Assembly: GCA_001899805.1 (NCBI GenBank)
Contig: MKWP01000002.1
Span: forward strand, 124,001 to 188,000
DNA from: Lysobacterales bacterium 66-474
GTDB taxonomy: Bacteria > Pseudomonadota > Gammaproteobacteria > Xanthomonadales > Rhodanobacteraceae
Direction of reading: 5' to 3'
Length of the DNA: 64,000 bases
Part shown: piece after piece, positions 27,501-34,844 of the stretch
Numbering within the stretch: position 1 is the stretch's first letter
Layout: the number at the start of each line of letters is the position of its first letter
Translations under genes and position numbers: made by a program
The notes under the pieces: generated by a model
Seen by the model: the letters and a program-made list of their open reading frames with translations, nothing else
The model's database searches: none
What the model was told of the DNA's origin: nothing

Positions 27501-27626
27501 GCCGGCTGGCGTGGTGTTCTGTGCCACGGCGGGAAACGCGATGCAGCCCAGCGCGAGCCCGGCGCCCACTACACCAGAAATCGAGAGCGCCTGTTGAATG
27601 GCCCTTTGCAGCGGATTTTTCGACAT
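24585..27626 (-). CDS. TonB-dependent outer-membrane receptor
   Basis: 1013 residues. A signal peptide ends near AFPAVAQ (residue 35). A TonB-box-like TIVVTGSHIRR follows, then the plug domain (about 60-190, with VIDGQRVADF-type and RIEVLTDGASAVYGSDAIGGVINI motifs) and a long 22-strand barrel ending in aromatic-rich GRYYWARVTVKF. The plug motif belongs to the large receptors of xanthomonads and sphingomonads that take up carbohydrates or peptides; no iron-siderophore hallmark is evident. ATG 27626 has GAGGAGA 6 nt upstream. The substrate is unknown. The AraC gene lies upstream and the TPR gene downstream on the same strand. Confidence 0.93.
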   Translation of the reverse strand: MSKNPLQRAIQQALSISGVVGAGLALGCIAFPAVAQNTTPAGKQQPQTLQTIVVTGSHIRRVDLETSNPVVAVSAQQIASTGALTLGDVIQNLPVMSGSVTNGRVNNGGGAGQSLIGLRGLGPGRTLVLIDGQRVADFAGSVTAGTGVDLNTIPAAAVERIEVLTDGASAVYGSDAIGGVINIILKSNYQGAQFQANYGISDHDDGERRGASFMFGQSSDKGSILAGVDYNKFDEVLQASRSWSKNALSLSATNTSKSVALPGSGVAVVPGGSSYASRDRIFLPGPLGCGSLSLNESAATAGTSPTTLADYHCFTAADKYNYASVNLLMTPQERTNVFFKGVYHFSDNVDFYATMYHNKTDAASQLAPAVFGSGSNGFDTGFTISKNNYYNPFGVDFSTNGAAYAARNFPAGNRFFANTTTTDQLISGFKGNFNLFNQDWTWNAGYNYGHISQINTNFGLPNQTLLNEEAGPSFLNPDGVVQCGTPAAPISLGTCTPFDPFNLFSANSRAVIAAASTPAMINTWSIVRLMHADVSGGLFDLPAGTVQLAAGADYRKEYTSNTVSSGLLINPAANYTCTLSSNCTAHLQGGYNVKEAYAEVFIPVLKDLPFVRALNVTLGDRYSKYSDFGSTSNWKIAVEYRPIQDLLLRGTVQKVFRAPTLEDVFQAPNASAPLLSSDPCDHITTANPACPNVPLDGSFVDTLVASGQQIRAITAGSAYAGFHIGPESGKSFDLGAVYSPHYVPGLSLSADLWRIFLNNIVATVGAQSVLNLCFYGQTQFCPFITRSDVAGTLGQPKLFTLPTANLGRFDVKGLDVSADYKLPQFSFGQFNVGLNATYMKQAKVQSAPGQVGNSVLNYVGVMGSTGSSLNSSCPSAAGVAGGLGAICFFPRIRAQGTLGWQLGPWDAHWTMQYISHFKVGSYDPSQGATAATGFNPKGPAGPYVLHYGAYVYNNFTVGYNIDPINTRIDVGVDNVMDKQPPLLYANNSQNANTDPNDFDTLGRYYWARVTVKF

Positions 27627-27773
27627 GTGTCATCTCCTCGATTAATGCACGGCACTGACCGCGCGAATCAACGCATGACGCGTTAACTCCATTTTCATAT
27701 CGTTGGTGAAATGAGGTGCCACGAATACTTACATCGCGTGTTACTTTTATTGCCGGGTCGGGTGACGCAACTG

Positions 27774-28661
27774 TCACTCAGCCATGGCCAACCCAGTCAC
27801 GCGACGTCTTGTTTCCTGCGCCGTGATGCCAAAGCGCTGCCGAAACGTTCGCGAGAACACGCTGCGATTCTCGAATCCGCTCGCCAATGCGACTTCCGTG
27901 ATGGCCAGGCCACTCGTATGCAGCATTCTTTTGGCCCGTTTGAGCCGTTGATCGAGCAGATACGCGTGCGGCGTTTCCAGATATACGGCTTTGAATGTGC
28001 GAAGGAAGTAGCACGGCGAAAAGTGCGCCATGAGCGCGAGCGCTTTGTTGTCGAGATTCCTGTTGCAACATGCGGCGATGTAATTACGGACGCGTTGCAA
28101 GCGAAGGAATACCCAACGCTGTTTCGCCCATGTCCGGCCGGGACAGCGTGCGATTGCCATGTACATCGGTGCCTGCAGGGTTGCGATCTTGTCCGTCACG
28201 GCATGCACCGCGCCCGCCAGTTCCAGAGGTTGCGTCGCCCGAACCACCGCAATGGCCGCGCGTCTCAGTTCCCGGTCAGCCTCGTGCATCTCCGGAAGCA
28301 GCTGTGTTTCCGACGCCGACGCAAGCATCAGGAGCCATTTCCAGACCCGCTTTCCGCCAAGCAGGACCAGCCATCGCCCGCTGGCGTGTCCGACGGCCCT
28401 GGCGTGGTTGTCATGCTCCGTGACGAGCACCTCGCCGGCATGGACAGGCTGGTTCAGCCCGGAACTGTGCACCTGCAACGAGCCATGCAGCGGGATCCAC
28501 ACTCCGGATGCTTCGCCCGTGACTTCCAGGGTGCAGCCACCGCCTTCGCCGTAGATCGTCCACAGACACCCATCATCCTCGACCGCCAAAGAGAGCGTGG
28601 CGCCACGCTTGAGACACCGTGTCTGGATACCCGGAACTCGCGCATGCTCTTCGTACGCCAT
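27774..28661 (-). CDS. AraC-family transcriptional regulator
   Basis: 295 residues. The N-terminal half is a cupin-like sensing region (about 15-110, with GVWIPLHGSLQVHS and GEVLVTEHDNHARAV). The C-terminal 95 residues hold two helix-turn-helix units, the second being ITEVALASGFENRSVFSRTF followed by RQRFGITAQETRRR. It likely controls the TonB receptor gene 147 bp downstream on the same strand in response to a small molecule. Start ATG 28661 has no strong Shine-Dalgarno. Confidence 0.9.
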   Translation of the reverse strand: MAYEEHARVPGIQTRCLKRGATLSLAVEDDGCLWTIYGEGGGCTLEVTGEASGVWIPLHGSLQVHSSGLNQPVHAGEVLVTEHDNHARAVGHASGRWLVLLGGKRVWKWLLMLASASETQLLPEMHEADRELRRAAIAVVRATQPLELAGAVHAVTDKIATLQAPMYMAIARCPGRTWAKQRWVFLRLQRVRNYIAACCNRNLDNKALALMAHFSPCYFLRTFKAVYLETPHAYLLDQRLKRAKRMLHTSGLAITEVALASGFENRSVFSRTFRQRFGITAQETRRRVTGLAMAE

Positions 28662-29137
28662 GACGAAACCCTTCGGAAGACAATTGACACCTTGTGTTCA
28701 ACGAATCGGCCCACGGGGGTAATCAACCCGGCGGGTGGATGGGGGTGAAGAATTTGTTCATTGACCTGCAGAATGCGCCTATTGCAAACCGGGTGAAGTT
28801 CCACTTTCGCGATCACGGCCAGTCCGGTTGATGCGGTGCTGAGAACGCCGGCCCGATGTCCGCTCGACGCCGAATTGGGCAACATGCCACCGCCGCAACC
28901 GGATTGCGCCGTCACGGCTGTACGCAAAAATAGATACATGAATGCGTCGGGCTCAAGGCCGAACACGCGGATTGATCGCGGGCAACTGGGTCTTCGGCGC
29001 GGAGACATTCCGGCTCACCGCATGAATCAACCGGTTCGGCTGCTTTATTGCGCGAGTGGGTTTGAAGTGAAGCGGGTATGGAATGTGCCTCGTTTCAGGA
29101 AAGGCGCGAAGATGCGAGGCAAAGCGCACCTGAGTTG
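28662..29137. other. Intergenic region between divergent araC and lytS-like genes
   Basis: 476 bp. Small open frames are present on both strands but lack ribosome sites and family features; I see no convincing gene. It must hold the promoters of both divergent genes, though no clear sigma70 pair stood out. Confidence 0.4.
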
Positions 29138-30331
29138 ATGAAAATATTGCCAATGACGAACATGCGCCGATGGACGGGCTTGCCACCTTCCGCCTGCGAG
29201 CGCACGATGCGCAACATGAACATGCCTCGATTCAGCACACTGGTGTTTGCCACCGTCCTCCTGTGGGCGCTGGGCTATGCCTTGTGGGTGACAAATTTCC
29301 TGGTGGTACCACCACCATTCGCGCTCGATCACGCGTTGCGCGGGATTCCGGTGTTTGTTTTTGGCGTGGTGTTGTGCCTCGCCATCGGTCCCATATTGGC
29401 GTGGATGCAGGACCATGGCGGCACATGGATCCTGGTGACCGGTGCAATCGTCGCGGTGACGGTGGCGACCTTGTTGCTTGCGCTTTTCTACGAATTCGTC
29501 ATGCATGTGGTCATGCCGCGTTGGGGCCCTCCCACGTGGGAGAACCTCATGGACCAGATGTCGATGATGGCGTGGCTGTTCGTCGCGTGGATATTGCTGT
29601 ATTTCGCGCTAGTCGCCGACGCTGCAAGACGTGATCGAGAGGTACGGCTGGCGCAGGCCACAGCTGCCGCCGTCGACGCCCAACACAGGCTGCTGGTGCA
29701 GCAGATCAATCCGCATTTTCTTTTCAACACCCTCAATACGATTTCTTCGTTCGTCACCAGCCGCCCGGCGGAGGCGCGTGGCCTGATCGCAGAGCTGGCC
29801 GCGTTGTTGCGTGACAGCATCCACGAAACGGATTCCAAGTATTGCCAGCTGGGCCACGAGTGTGAACTGGCGGAAAAGTACCTGCGCATCGTTGGCGTGC
29901 GCTTCGGCGAGCGCTTCAAGCCAAGCATGGACGTGCCGGAACCACTCAAAGACCTGCCGGTACCCAGAGGACTGCTGCTGACCCTGATCGAAAATGCCGT
30001 CACGCATGGGGTTTACGTGCTGGCGGGTGATTGCACCTTGGACGTGCACTGCATAGCGCGCTATCGCTTCCTGATTGTCGAGGTGCGAAACCGCTGGGAT
30101 CCCGCGGCTCCTCCATCCTCATCAAGGCATCGCGGTGGTCTGGAGGCGCTCGATACGCGCCTGCAGGGGTTGTACGGCGACGCCTACCGGCTGGAGTACG
30201 GTGGCGATGATGCCGGGCTCTGGTGCGTTCGGATTGTGTTGCCCATCGCTGACACGGAAGCCGAACCCGTGCGTGAAAATCCGGCCGGGAGGAGTACGCA
30301 CGACCCCGTGCCGCACCGGGTGCCGACATGA
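29138..30331 (+). CDS. LytS/YehU-type sensor histidine kinase
   Basis: About 397 residues. Four hydrophobic segments lie in the N-terminal 170 residues (e.g. LVFATVLLWALGYALWV, VFVFGVVLCLAIGPILAWM). They are followed by the His_kinase domain QQINPHFLFNTLNTISSFV with the phospho-accepting His, an N-box LIENAVTHGV and a Gly-rich GGLEALDTRLQGLYG. The membrane part is of the compact type common in xanthomonad regulators. The start is uncertain; ATG 29138, 29207 and 29216 are in frame and none has a good Shine-Dalgarno. It overlaps the response regulator gene by 4 nt, so the two form one signalling unit. Confidence 0.88.
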   Translation: MKILPMTNMRRWTGLPPSACERTMRNMNMPRFSTLVFATVLLWALGYALWVTNFLVVPPPFALDHALRGIPVFVFGVVLCLAIGPILAWMQDHGGTWILVTGAIVAVTVATLLLALFYEFVMHVVMPRWGPPTWENLMDQMSMMAWLFVAWILLYFALVADAARRDREVRLAQATAAAVDAQHRLLVQQINPHFLFNTLNTISSFVTSRPAEARGLIAELAALLRDSIHETDSKYCQLGHECELAEKYLRIVGVRFGERFKPSMDVPEPLKDLPVPRGLLLTLIENAVTHGVYVLAGDCTLDVHCIARYRFLIVEVRNRWDPAAPPSSSRHRGGLEALDTRLQGLYGDAYRLEYGGDDAGLWCVRIVLPIADTEAEPVRENPAGRSTHDPVPHRVPT

Positions 30332-31092
30332 TCCGCGCCTTGATCGTCGATGACGAGCCGCCCGCGCGCGCGCAGGTGCGCGAGTTCCTCATGGACGAAC
30401 CCGATGTCAACGTGCTCGGCGAAAGCGGCGATGGCCGCAGCGCGCTGGAGCAGATCCGACGGCTTGATCCCGACCTCGTGTTCATGGACATTCGCATGCC
30501 GCGAATGTCGGGCCTGGAAGTGCTGCAGTCGGAGGCGAAGCTGCCATACACCATTTTCACCACGGCGTACTCCGACTATGCCGTCGAGGCGTTTTCAGTT
30601 GACGCGCTCGATTACCTGGTCAAGCCGCTCGAGCGACGCCGCTTCCGGCAGGCGGTCGAACGCGCACGGCGCTATCTGGAACGCGACGCCACGCTTTTGC
30701 GCCGGATCGATCCTGCAACATTGCAGGCCTTCCTAGCCAGCATCAGTGCCGCCAGCCATCGCTGCGATCGGTTGCCGGTGAAGATTGGTCGCACCACACA
30801 GATTTTCGACACGGACATGATCGAATTCGTGGAGGCGGATGGCGATTACGCCGCCATCCATCACAAGGGCGGCGGCTTGGCTCGAACTCGCGAGGGCATT
30901 GCGACCCTGGAGACGCGGCTGCCGGCTGGCCGATTCGTCCGCATCCACCGCTCGCTCATTGTCAATCTGGATTGTGTACGCGAAGTGCGCTCCAACAAGC
31001 ACGGGGGCTTCAGTTTGGTGATGGCTTCAGGGCACAAGTTGAAGAGTGGCGCCAAATACGACGATTCCCTCAGGAAATTCGTCGAAAACTGA
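30328..31092 (+). CDS. LytTR-family response regulator
   Basis: 254 residues. Receiver domain: acidic pocket Asp8/Asp9, phospho-acceptor Asp54 (LVFMDIRMPRM), Thr78/79 and Lys99 (LVKPL). The C-terminal LytTR DNA-binding domain (about 150-250) has FVEADGDYAAIHHKGG, FVRIHRSLIVNLDCV and a basic end SGHKLKSGAKYDDSLRKF. It is the partner of the overlapping kinase gene (ATGA). Target genes are unknown; the TonB receptor operon of the same island is a candidate. It ends 18 bp before the duplicated murD2 tail. Confidence 0.93.
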   Translation: MIRALIVDDEPPARAQVREFLMDEPDVNVLGESGDGRSALEQIRRLDPDLVFMDIRMPRMSGLEVLQSEAKLPYTIFTTAYSDYAVEAFSVDALDYLVKPLERRRFRQAVERARRYLERDATLLRRIDPATLQAFLASISAASHRCDRLPVKIGRTTQIFDTDMIEFVEADGDYAAIHHKGGGLARTREGIATLETRLPAGRFVRIHRSLIVNLDCVREVRSNKHGGFSLVMASGHKLKSGAKYDDSLRKFVEN

Positions 31093-31110
31093 CCGTGCTC
31101 GACGTCGGCG

Positions 31111-31143
31111 CTCGGCGAAATCACCGGGCTCGGCATCGCCTGA
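31111..31143 (+). repeat. Right direct repeat of the accessory island (duplicate of the murD2 3' end)
   Basis: 33 bp from CTCGGCGAAATC to TGA, 31 identical to 23278-23310, with differences G to A and A to C. It encodes the same final residues (GEI-GLGIA, stop) but has no gene in front of it. Confidence 0.75.
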
Positions 31144-31146
31144 GCA

Positions 31147-31650
31147 TCACTTCGCGGCGGGCGTGGACACCGTGTAACCCGACAGCCGCCATTTCTTGTC
31201 GCCGTCCAGGTGGAACGACACCAGCTCGCGGATCGGCTTGGGCTGGTTGGCGAATTGGGTGGCGTAGTTCACGTTGACGTACATGCCTTCGGGAAGCTTG
31301 CCGCCCTTGGAGAGACTGCGGTTGATGGTCGTGAGCTTGCGGGACCCCACCTTGCCGAGTTTCGAACGCTCGCCTTCGATGGTCTTGACGAACTGGTCGC
31401 GGCCCACCGAATGCTTGGCCACTTCCGAAGCCTCGTCCCATACCTGCCCGATCTGGCCGTTGTCGATCATCGCGATGATCGATTCGGCGTACTTCTCCAG
31501 CACCTGGTTCTGCTTCTGGATCGCGGCGCGCTGTTCCGGCGTCAACTGCCTGGCCGCGGGTTGTTGCGGCGCCGGCGCGGGGGTTTCCTGCGCGCTGGTG
31601 ATTCCGAAGGTTCCGATCAGCAGGGCACAAACAAGCAGACGAGCGAGCAT
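31147..31650 (-). CDS. Exported DUF4019-like protein
   Basis: 167 residues. The signal peptide LARLLVCALLIGTFGITSAQ is followed by a Pro/Gln/Ala linker and a domain with YAESIIAMIDNGQIGQVWDEAS and VNYATQFANQPKPIRELVSFHLDGDK-like strands, resembling the DUF4019 family of small periplasmic proteins of unknown function. ATG 31650 is preferred over GTG 31659 because GGAG sits 8 nt upstream. Its stop lies 3 bp from the duplicated murD2 tail. Confidence 0.75.
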   Translation of the reverse strand: MLARLLVCALLIGTFGITSAQETPAPAPQQPAARQLTPEQRAAIQKQNQVLEKYAESIIAMIDNGQIGQVWDEASEVAKHSVGRDQFVKTIEGERSKLGKVGSRKLTTINRSLSKGGKLPEGMYVNVNYATQFANQPKPIRELVSFHLDGDKKWRLSGYTVSTPAAK

Positions 31651-31730
31651 GGGGGTCACTCCATCGGTGCGGGAAGTCTGCTGAACTTAGCACGCGCCCG
31701 GCGATTCGCGAAACGGCGATCCGGACGAAC

Positions 31731-31762
31731 GCGCCCCGGAAAGCGATGGCCTTCCGGGGCGC
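31731..31762 (-). terminator. Hairpin after the OmpA-like gene
   Basis: Perfect 11-bp stem GCGCCCCGGAA / TTCCGGGGCGC with a 10-nt loop, 24 nt past the stop of the minus-strand lipoprotein gene. No clear T tract. Confidence 0.6.
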
Positions 31763-31785
31763 CTGGGTGTGTCGCGGACGGCGAA

Positions 31786-32382
31786 TCAGCCCGTGGCGGT
31801 GTCGTTGCCGGCGAAGTCGATCACCAGCGATGCGCGGCGATTGGGTTCGCCCGCCGCATGGGTGGCGCCCGGCTTCACCTGGCGGTTGTGCGCCTCGCCG
31901 TAGCTGACCGCGCGCACCTGGCTCGCGGCCATGCCGTCGTTGTTGACCAGATAGTCACGCACCGCGTTGGCGCGCTTCTGGCCCAGCCGCTTGTTGTACG
32001 CCGTCGAGCCCGCGGGGTCGGCGAATCCTTCCACCGTGACCAGCGCGTCGGAATGGTGCGCGCGCATCACCTTGGCGAATTCGTCCAGCATCGCCTTGTC
32101 CTGGTCCTGCAGGGTGGCCTGGTTGAACGCGAAGTGCGCGACCGTGTCCACCCGGATGCGCCCCTGCATCGCGGTGATCTGGGTGTCGTACTTCGCGAAA
32201 TGGCTTTGCATGTCCTGTTGCAGCGAGTTGATCTGCTGCTGCAGGCTCTGGTCGGTGTTCTGGAGTTTGGTGATGGCGGCGTCGAAATCGCTGCGCTTGA
32301 CGTAATTGGTGCAGCCGGCGAACGCCACGGCCGCCGTCATGCCCACGGCGAGACACAAGCTGCGATAAACCTTGCTTGACAT
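31786..32382 (-). CDS. OmpA-family peptidoglycan-associated lipoprotein
   Basis: 198 residues. Lipoprotein signal with acyl-acceptor Cys24 (VAFAGC). A coiled-coil-like stretch (about 35-80, LQNTDQSLQQQINSLQQDMQ) precedes the OmpA-C domain (about 85-190), with VEGFADPAGS and YNKRLGQKRANAVRDYL carrying the Asp and Arg that hold diaminopimelate. It should tether outer membrane to peptidoglycan. It is a Pal-like protein, but not next to tol genes, so probably a paralogue. ATG 32382 has AAGGAGA 6 nt upstream. Confidence 0.92.
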   Translation of the reverse strand: MSSKVYRSLCLAVGMTAAVAFAGCTNYVKRSDFDAAITKLQNTDQSLQQQINSLQQDMQSHFAKYDTQITAMQGRIRVDTVAHFAFNQATLQDQDKAMLDEFAKVMRAHHSDALVTVEGFADPAGSTAYNKRLGQKRANAVRDYLVNNDGMAASQVRAVSYGEAHNRQVKPGATHAAGEPNRRASLVIDFAGNDTATG

Positions 32383-32584
32383 GCATCTTCTCCTTTCCGG
32401 ATGGGTCGCACCGCAAGGCAGCGCACGGAACGACACGGGGCAATCGTCACGCTGCGAGCTGCGACCCTAACCCATGAATGCCGGATCGAGGATGAATGCC
32501 CGCCCGCTCGTTGCAGTGATGTTCATGTTCATGAAGCTGCCCGGCTCGATGCGGGCGGGATGGACTGCGTGCCCGCCAACGAAA

Positions 32585-32608
32585 AGGCCGCGTCTTGCGG
32601 CGCGGCCT
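32585..32608 (-). terminator. Intrinsic terminator of the M13 peptidase gene
   Basis: Read on the minus strand: AGGCCGCG, an 8-nt loop, CGCGGCCT, then TTTTC. It lies 25 nt beyond the peptidase stop. Confidence 0.75.
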
Positions 32609-32633
32609 CTTCCGGGTGCATCGAATCGACGGC

Positions 32634-34754
32634 TTACCAGATCTTCACCCGCTGGTCCGGCTTCAGGTACAGCTTGGCGTCGGGCTGCACGTTGAACGCC
32701 TGGTACCACGGATCGAGGTTGCGCACGGTTTCCGCGCGGAACTGGGCGGGCGCGTGCACGTCGGTGGCGAGCCGCTGGCGCAGCGCGGCGTCGCGGATCT
32801 TCGAACGCCACGCCTGCCCGAACGCGATGAAGAAGCGCTGGTCGCCGGAAAGGCCGTCGATTTCAGGCGCGGGTTTGCCGTCCAGCGACAGGTGGTAGGC
32901 ACGATACGCGGCGGTCAGCCCCGACACGTCGGCGATGTCTTCGCCCAACGTCTGCTTGCCATTCACGTGCAGGCCCGGAAGCGCTTCATATGAGCTGTAT
33001 TGCGCGGCCAGCGCGTCGGTCGCGGCCTCGAAGTGCTTGAGGTCGGACGGCGTCCACCAATTCTTGAGCCGGCCGTGTTCGTCGAAATCGGCGCCGGTGT
33101 TGTCGAAGCTGTGGCTGATCTCGTGGCCGATGATCGCGCCGATCGCGCCGTAGTTGGCGGCGGGATCGGCCTTGGGATCGAAGAACGGCGGCTGCAGGAT
33201 CGCGGCCGGGAAGTTCAGCGCGTTCTGCAGTGGCAGGTTGATCGCGTTGACCGTCTGCGGCGTCATCCACCATTCGTTGTCGTCGATGGGCTTGCCGATC
33301 TTGGCCTTGGCGAGTTCGTACTCGAACTTCACCGCGCGCAAATGATTGCCCAGCGCGTCATCCGGCTTGATCTCCAGCGATGCGTAATCGCGCCAGTGGT
33401 CGGGATAGCCGACGCCGACCTTCAGCGTGTCGAGCTTGGCTTCGGCCTTCTGCTTCGTTTCGGGCGACATCCACGCGAGGTTCTGGATGCCGTCGCGGAA
33501 CGCGGTGACCAGGTTCTTCACCATCGCCTCGGCCGCGGCCCTGGACGAAGCCGGGAAGTACTTCTGCACGTAGATTTGCCCGACCGCGTCGCCGAGATCG
33601 GTGCTGGTGGCGCTGACCGCGCGCTTCCAGCGTTCCTGTTGCGCGGGCGTGCCTTGCAGGGTCTTGCCGAAGAAATCGAAGTTGAGGTCGGCGTAAGCCT
33701 GTGGCAACAGCGGCGCGGCGGCGTTCAGCGTGTGGAACGTCAGCAAGGCCTTCCACGCATCGAGCGGCTGGTTCGCGACCAGCCTCGATTCGCCGGTGAT
33801 CGCGGACGGCTGCCACACGTCGATACGCTTGACGTCGACGAGGCCCGCGGCCTTGAAGTATTCGTTCCAGTCGAGGCCCGGCGCCTTCTTCGAAAATTCC
33901 GCGATCGGCCACAGGTTGTTGGCCTTGTGGACGTCCTCGCTGTCGATCAGGCTTTCCTGCGCCTGCGCGATTTTCGTTTCGAGCGCGATCGCTGCGTCGG
34001 CCTGCTTGTCCGCGTCGGCGATGCCGGCCTGCTTCAGCAACGCGGCGACGTAGGTCTTGTACTTGTCGCGCGCCTCTGCCATGTGCGCGTCTTTCGACAG
34101 GTAGTAGTCGCGGCTCGGCATCGCGAGGCCGCCCTGCAGCAGGTACGCGACCTGCGTCGATTCCTCTTCCAGCCCCTTGGTCACGAACAAGCCGAACAGG
34201 TGCTCGGTATTGAAGTGGGTGGCGTTGATCGGATCGACGTCGGCGCGCAGGCGTGAGCCCAGCATGCGCGCGAGGTCGGCGCGGGTCCTGATGGCATCGA
34301 TCGCGTCGAGTTCGGATTTCAGTGGCGCGAGGCCGGCCTTGTCGATCGCCGCGGTGTCCATGTACGCGGCGTAATAGTCGGCGATCTTGCGCGCATTGCT
34401 GCCGGCGGCGGGGTTGTCGGCGCCCGCGTTCCTGATCAGGTCGGCGGTGTGCTTTTCGGTGACCTGGAAGACGTCGTAGAACGCGCCCGTGCTGGAACGG
34501 TCGGCCGGGATCTCGGCGGTCTTCAACCAGTCGCCGTTCGCGTAATCGAAGAAGTTGTCACCCGGCTTCACCGACTTGTCGAGGTAGGACAGGTCGATGC
34601 CGAGGTCCGGCGCGGTGCTCGCGGGCGCGGCGGCGGTCGCTGCCTTGGCCGCGGACGCCGCCGATGCGGGTGCGGACGCGTTGGGCGACTGCTGCGAACA
34701 CGCGGCGCAGGTACACGCGATGGCGGCGGCGAGGATCAATGAGGGGCGCGACAT
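32634..34754 (-). CDS. M13-family (neprilysin/PepO-like) zinc metallopeptidase, lipoprotein
   Basis: 706 residues. The N-terminus (LILAAAIACTCAAC) looks like a lipoprotein signal with Cys19, followed by an Ala/Ser/Thr-rich linker. The M13_N domain spans about 50-440. The catalytic domain has zinc site HEISH (544-548), third ligand Glu605 in GEDIADVSGL, the substrate-binding VNAINLP, and the C-terminal signature YLKPDQRVKIW. It should degrade peptides in the periplasm or at the surface. ATG 34754 has CGGAG 6 nt upstream. It diverges from hrpA. Confidence 0.95.
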   Translation of the reverse strand: MSRPSLILAAAIACTCAACSQQSPNASAPASAASAAKAATAAAPASTAPDLGIDLSYLDKSVKPGDNFFDYANGDWLKTAEIPADRSSTGAFYDVFQVTEKHTADLIRNAGADNPAAGSNARKIADYYAAYMDTAAIDKAGLAPLKSELDAIDAIRTRADLARMLGSRLRADVDPINATHFNTEHLFGLFVTKGLEEESTQVAYLLQGGLAMPSRDYYLSKDAHMAEARDKYKTYVAALLKQAGIADADKQADAAIALETKIAQAQESLIDSEDVHKANNLWPIAEFSKKAPGLDWNEYFKAAGLVDVKRIDVWQPSAITGESRLVANQPLDAWKALLTFHTLNAAAPLLPQAYADLNFDFFGKTLQGTPAQQERWKRAVSATSTDLGDAVGQIYVQKYFPASSRAAAEAMVKNLVTAFRDGIQNLAWMSPETKQKAEAKLDTLKVGVGYPDHWRDYASLEIKPDDALGNHLRAVKFEYELAKAKIGKPIDDNEWWMTPQTVNAINLPLQNALNFPAAILQPPFFDPKADPAANYGAIGAIIGHEISHSFDNTGADFDEHGRLKNWWTPSDLKHFEAATDALAAQYSSYEALPGLHVNGKQTLGEDIADVSGLTAAYRAYHLSLDGKPAPEIDGLSGDQRFFIAFGQAWRSKIRDAALRQRLATDVHAPAQFRAETVRNLDPWYQAFNVQPDAKLYLKPDQRVKIW

Positions 34755-34844
34755 GACGGGCTCCGACAAGGGTAAATGCGGATGATGCTCCGATTGCCGA
34801 TGATTTGCAGGTGACGGAAGGCATGGGTCGAATACCATGTCGCG

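Larger units (their letters stand above)
23311..31143. mobile_element. Accessory island inserted between murD2 and the DUF4019 gene
   Basis: About 7.8 kb carrying TPR protein, TonB receptor, AraC regulator and LytS/LytTR pair. It is bracketed by a near-identical 33-bp direct repeat that is the murD2 3' end. Removing it would leave murD2 ending 3 bp before the convergent DUF4019 stop, a compact ancestral junction. The island looks poorer in G+C than its flanks by eye. No integrase or transposase is seen, so the mechanism is unknown. The first 250 bp (23311-23560) carry no gene. Confidence 0.6.

Noticed and set aside
28836-29138. 100-codon plus-strand frame between araC and the kinase gene
   Set aside because: No Shine-Dalgarno, no domain, irregular composition; treated as non-coding.
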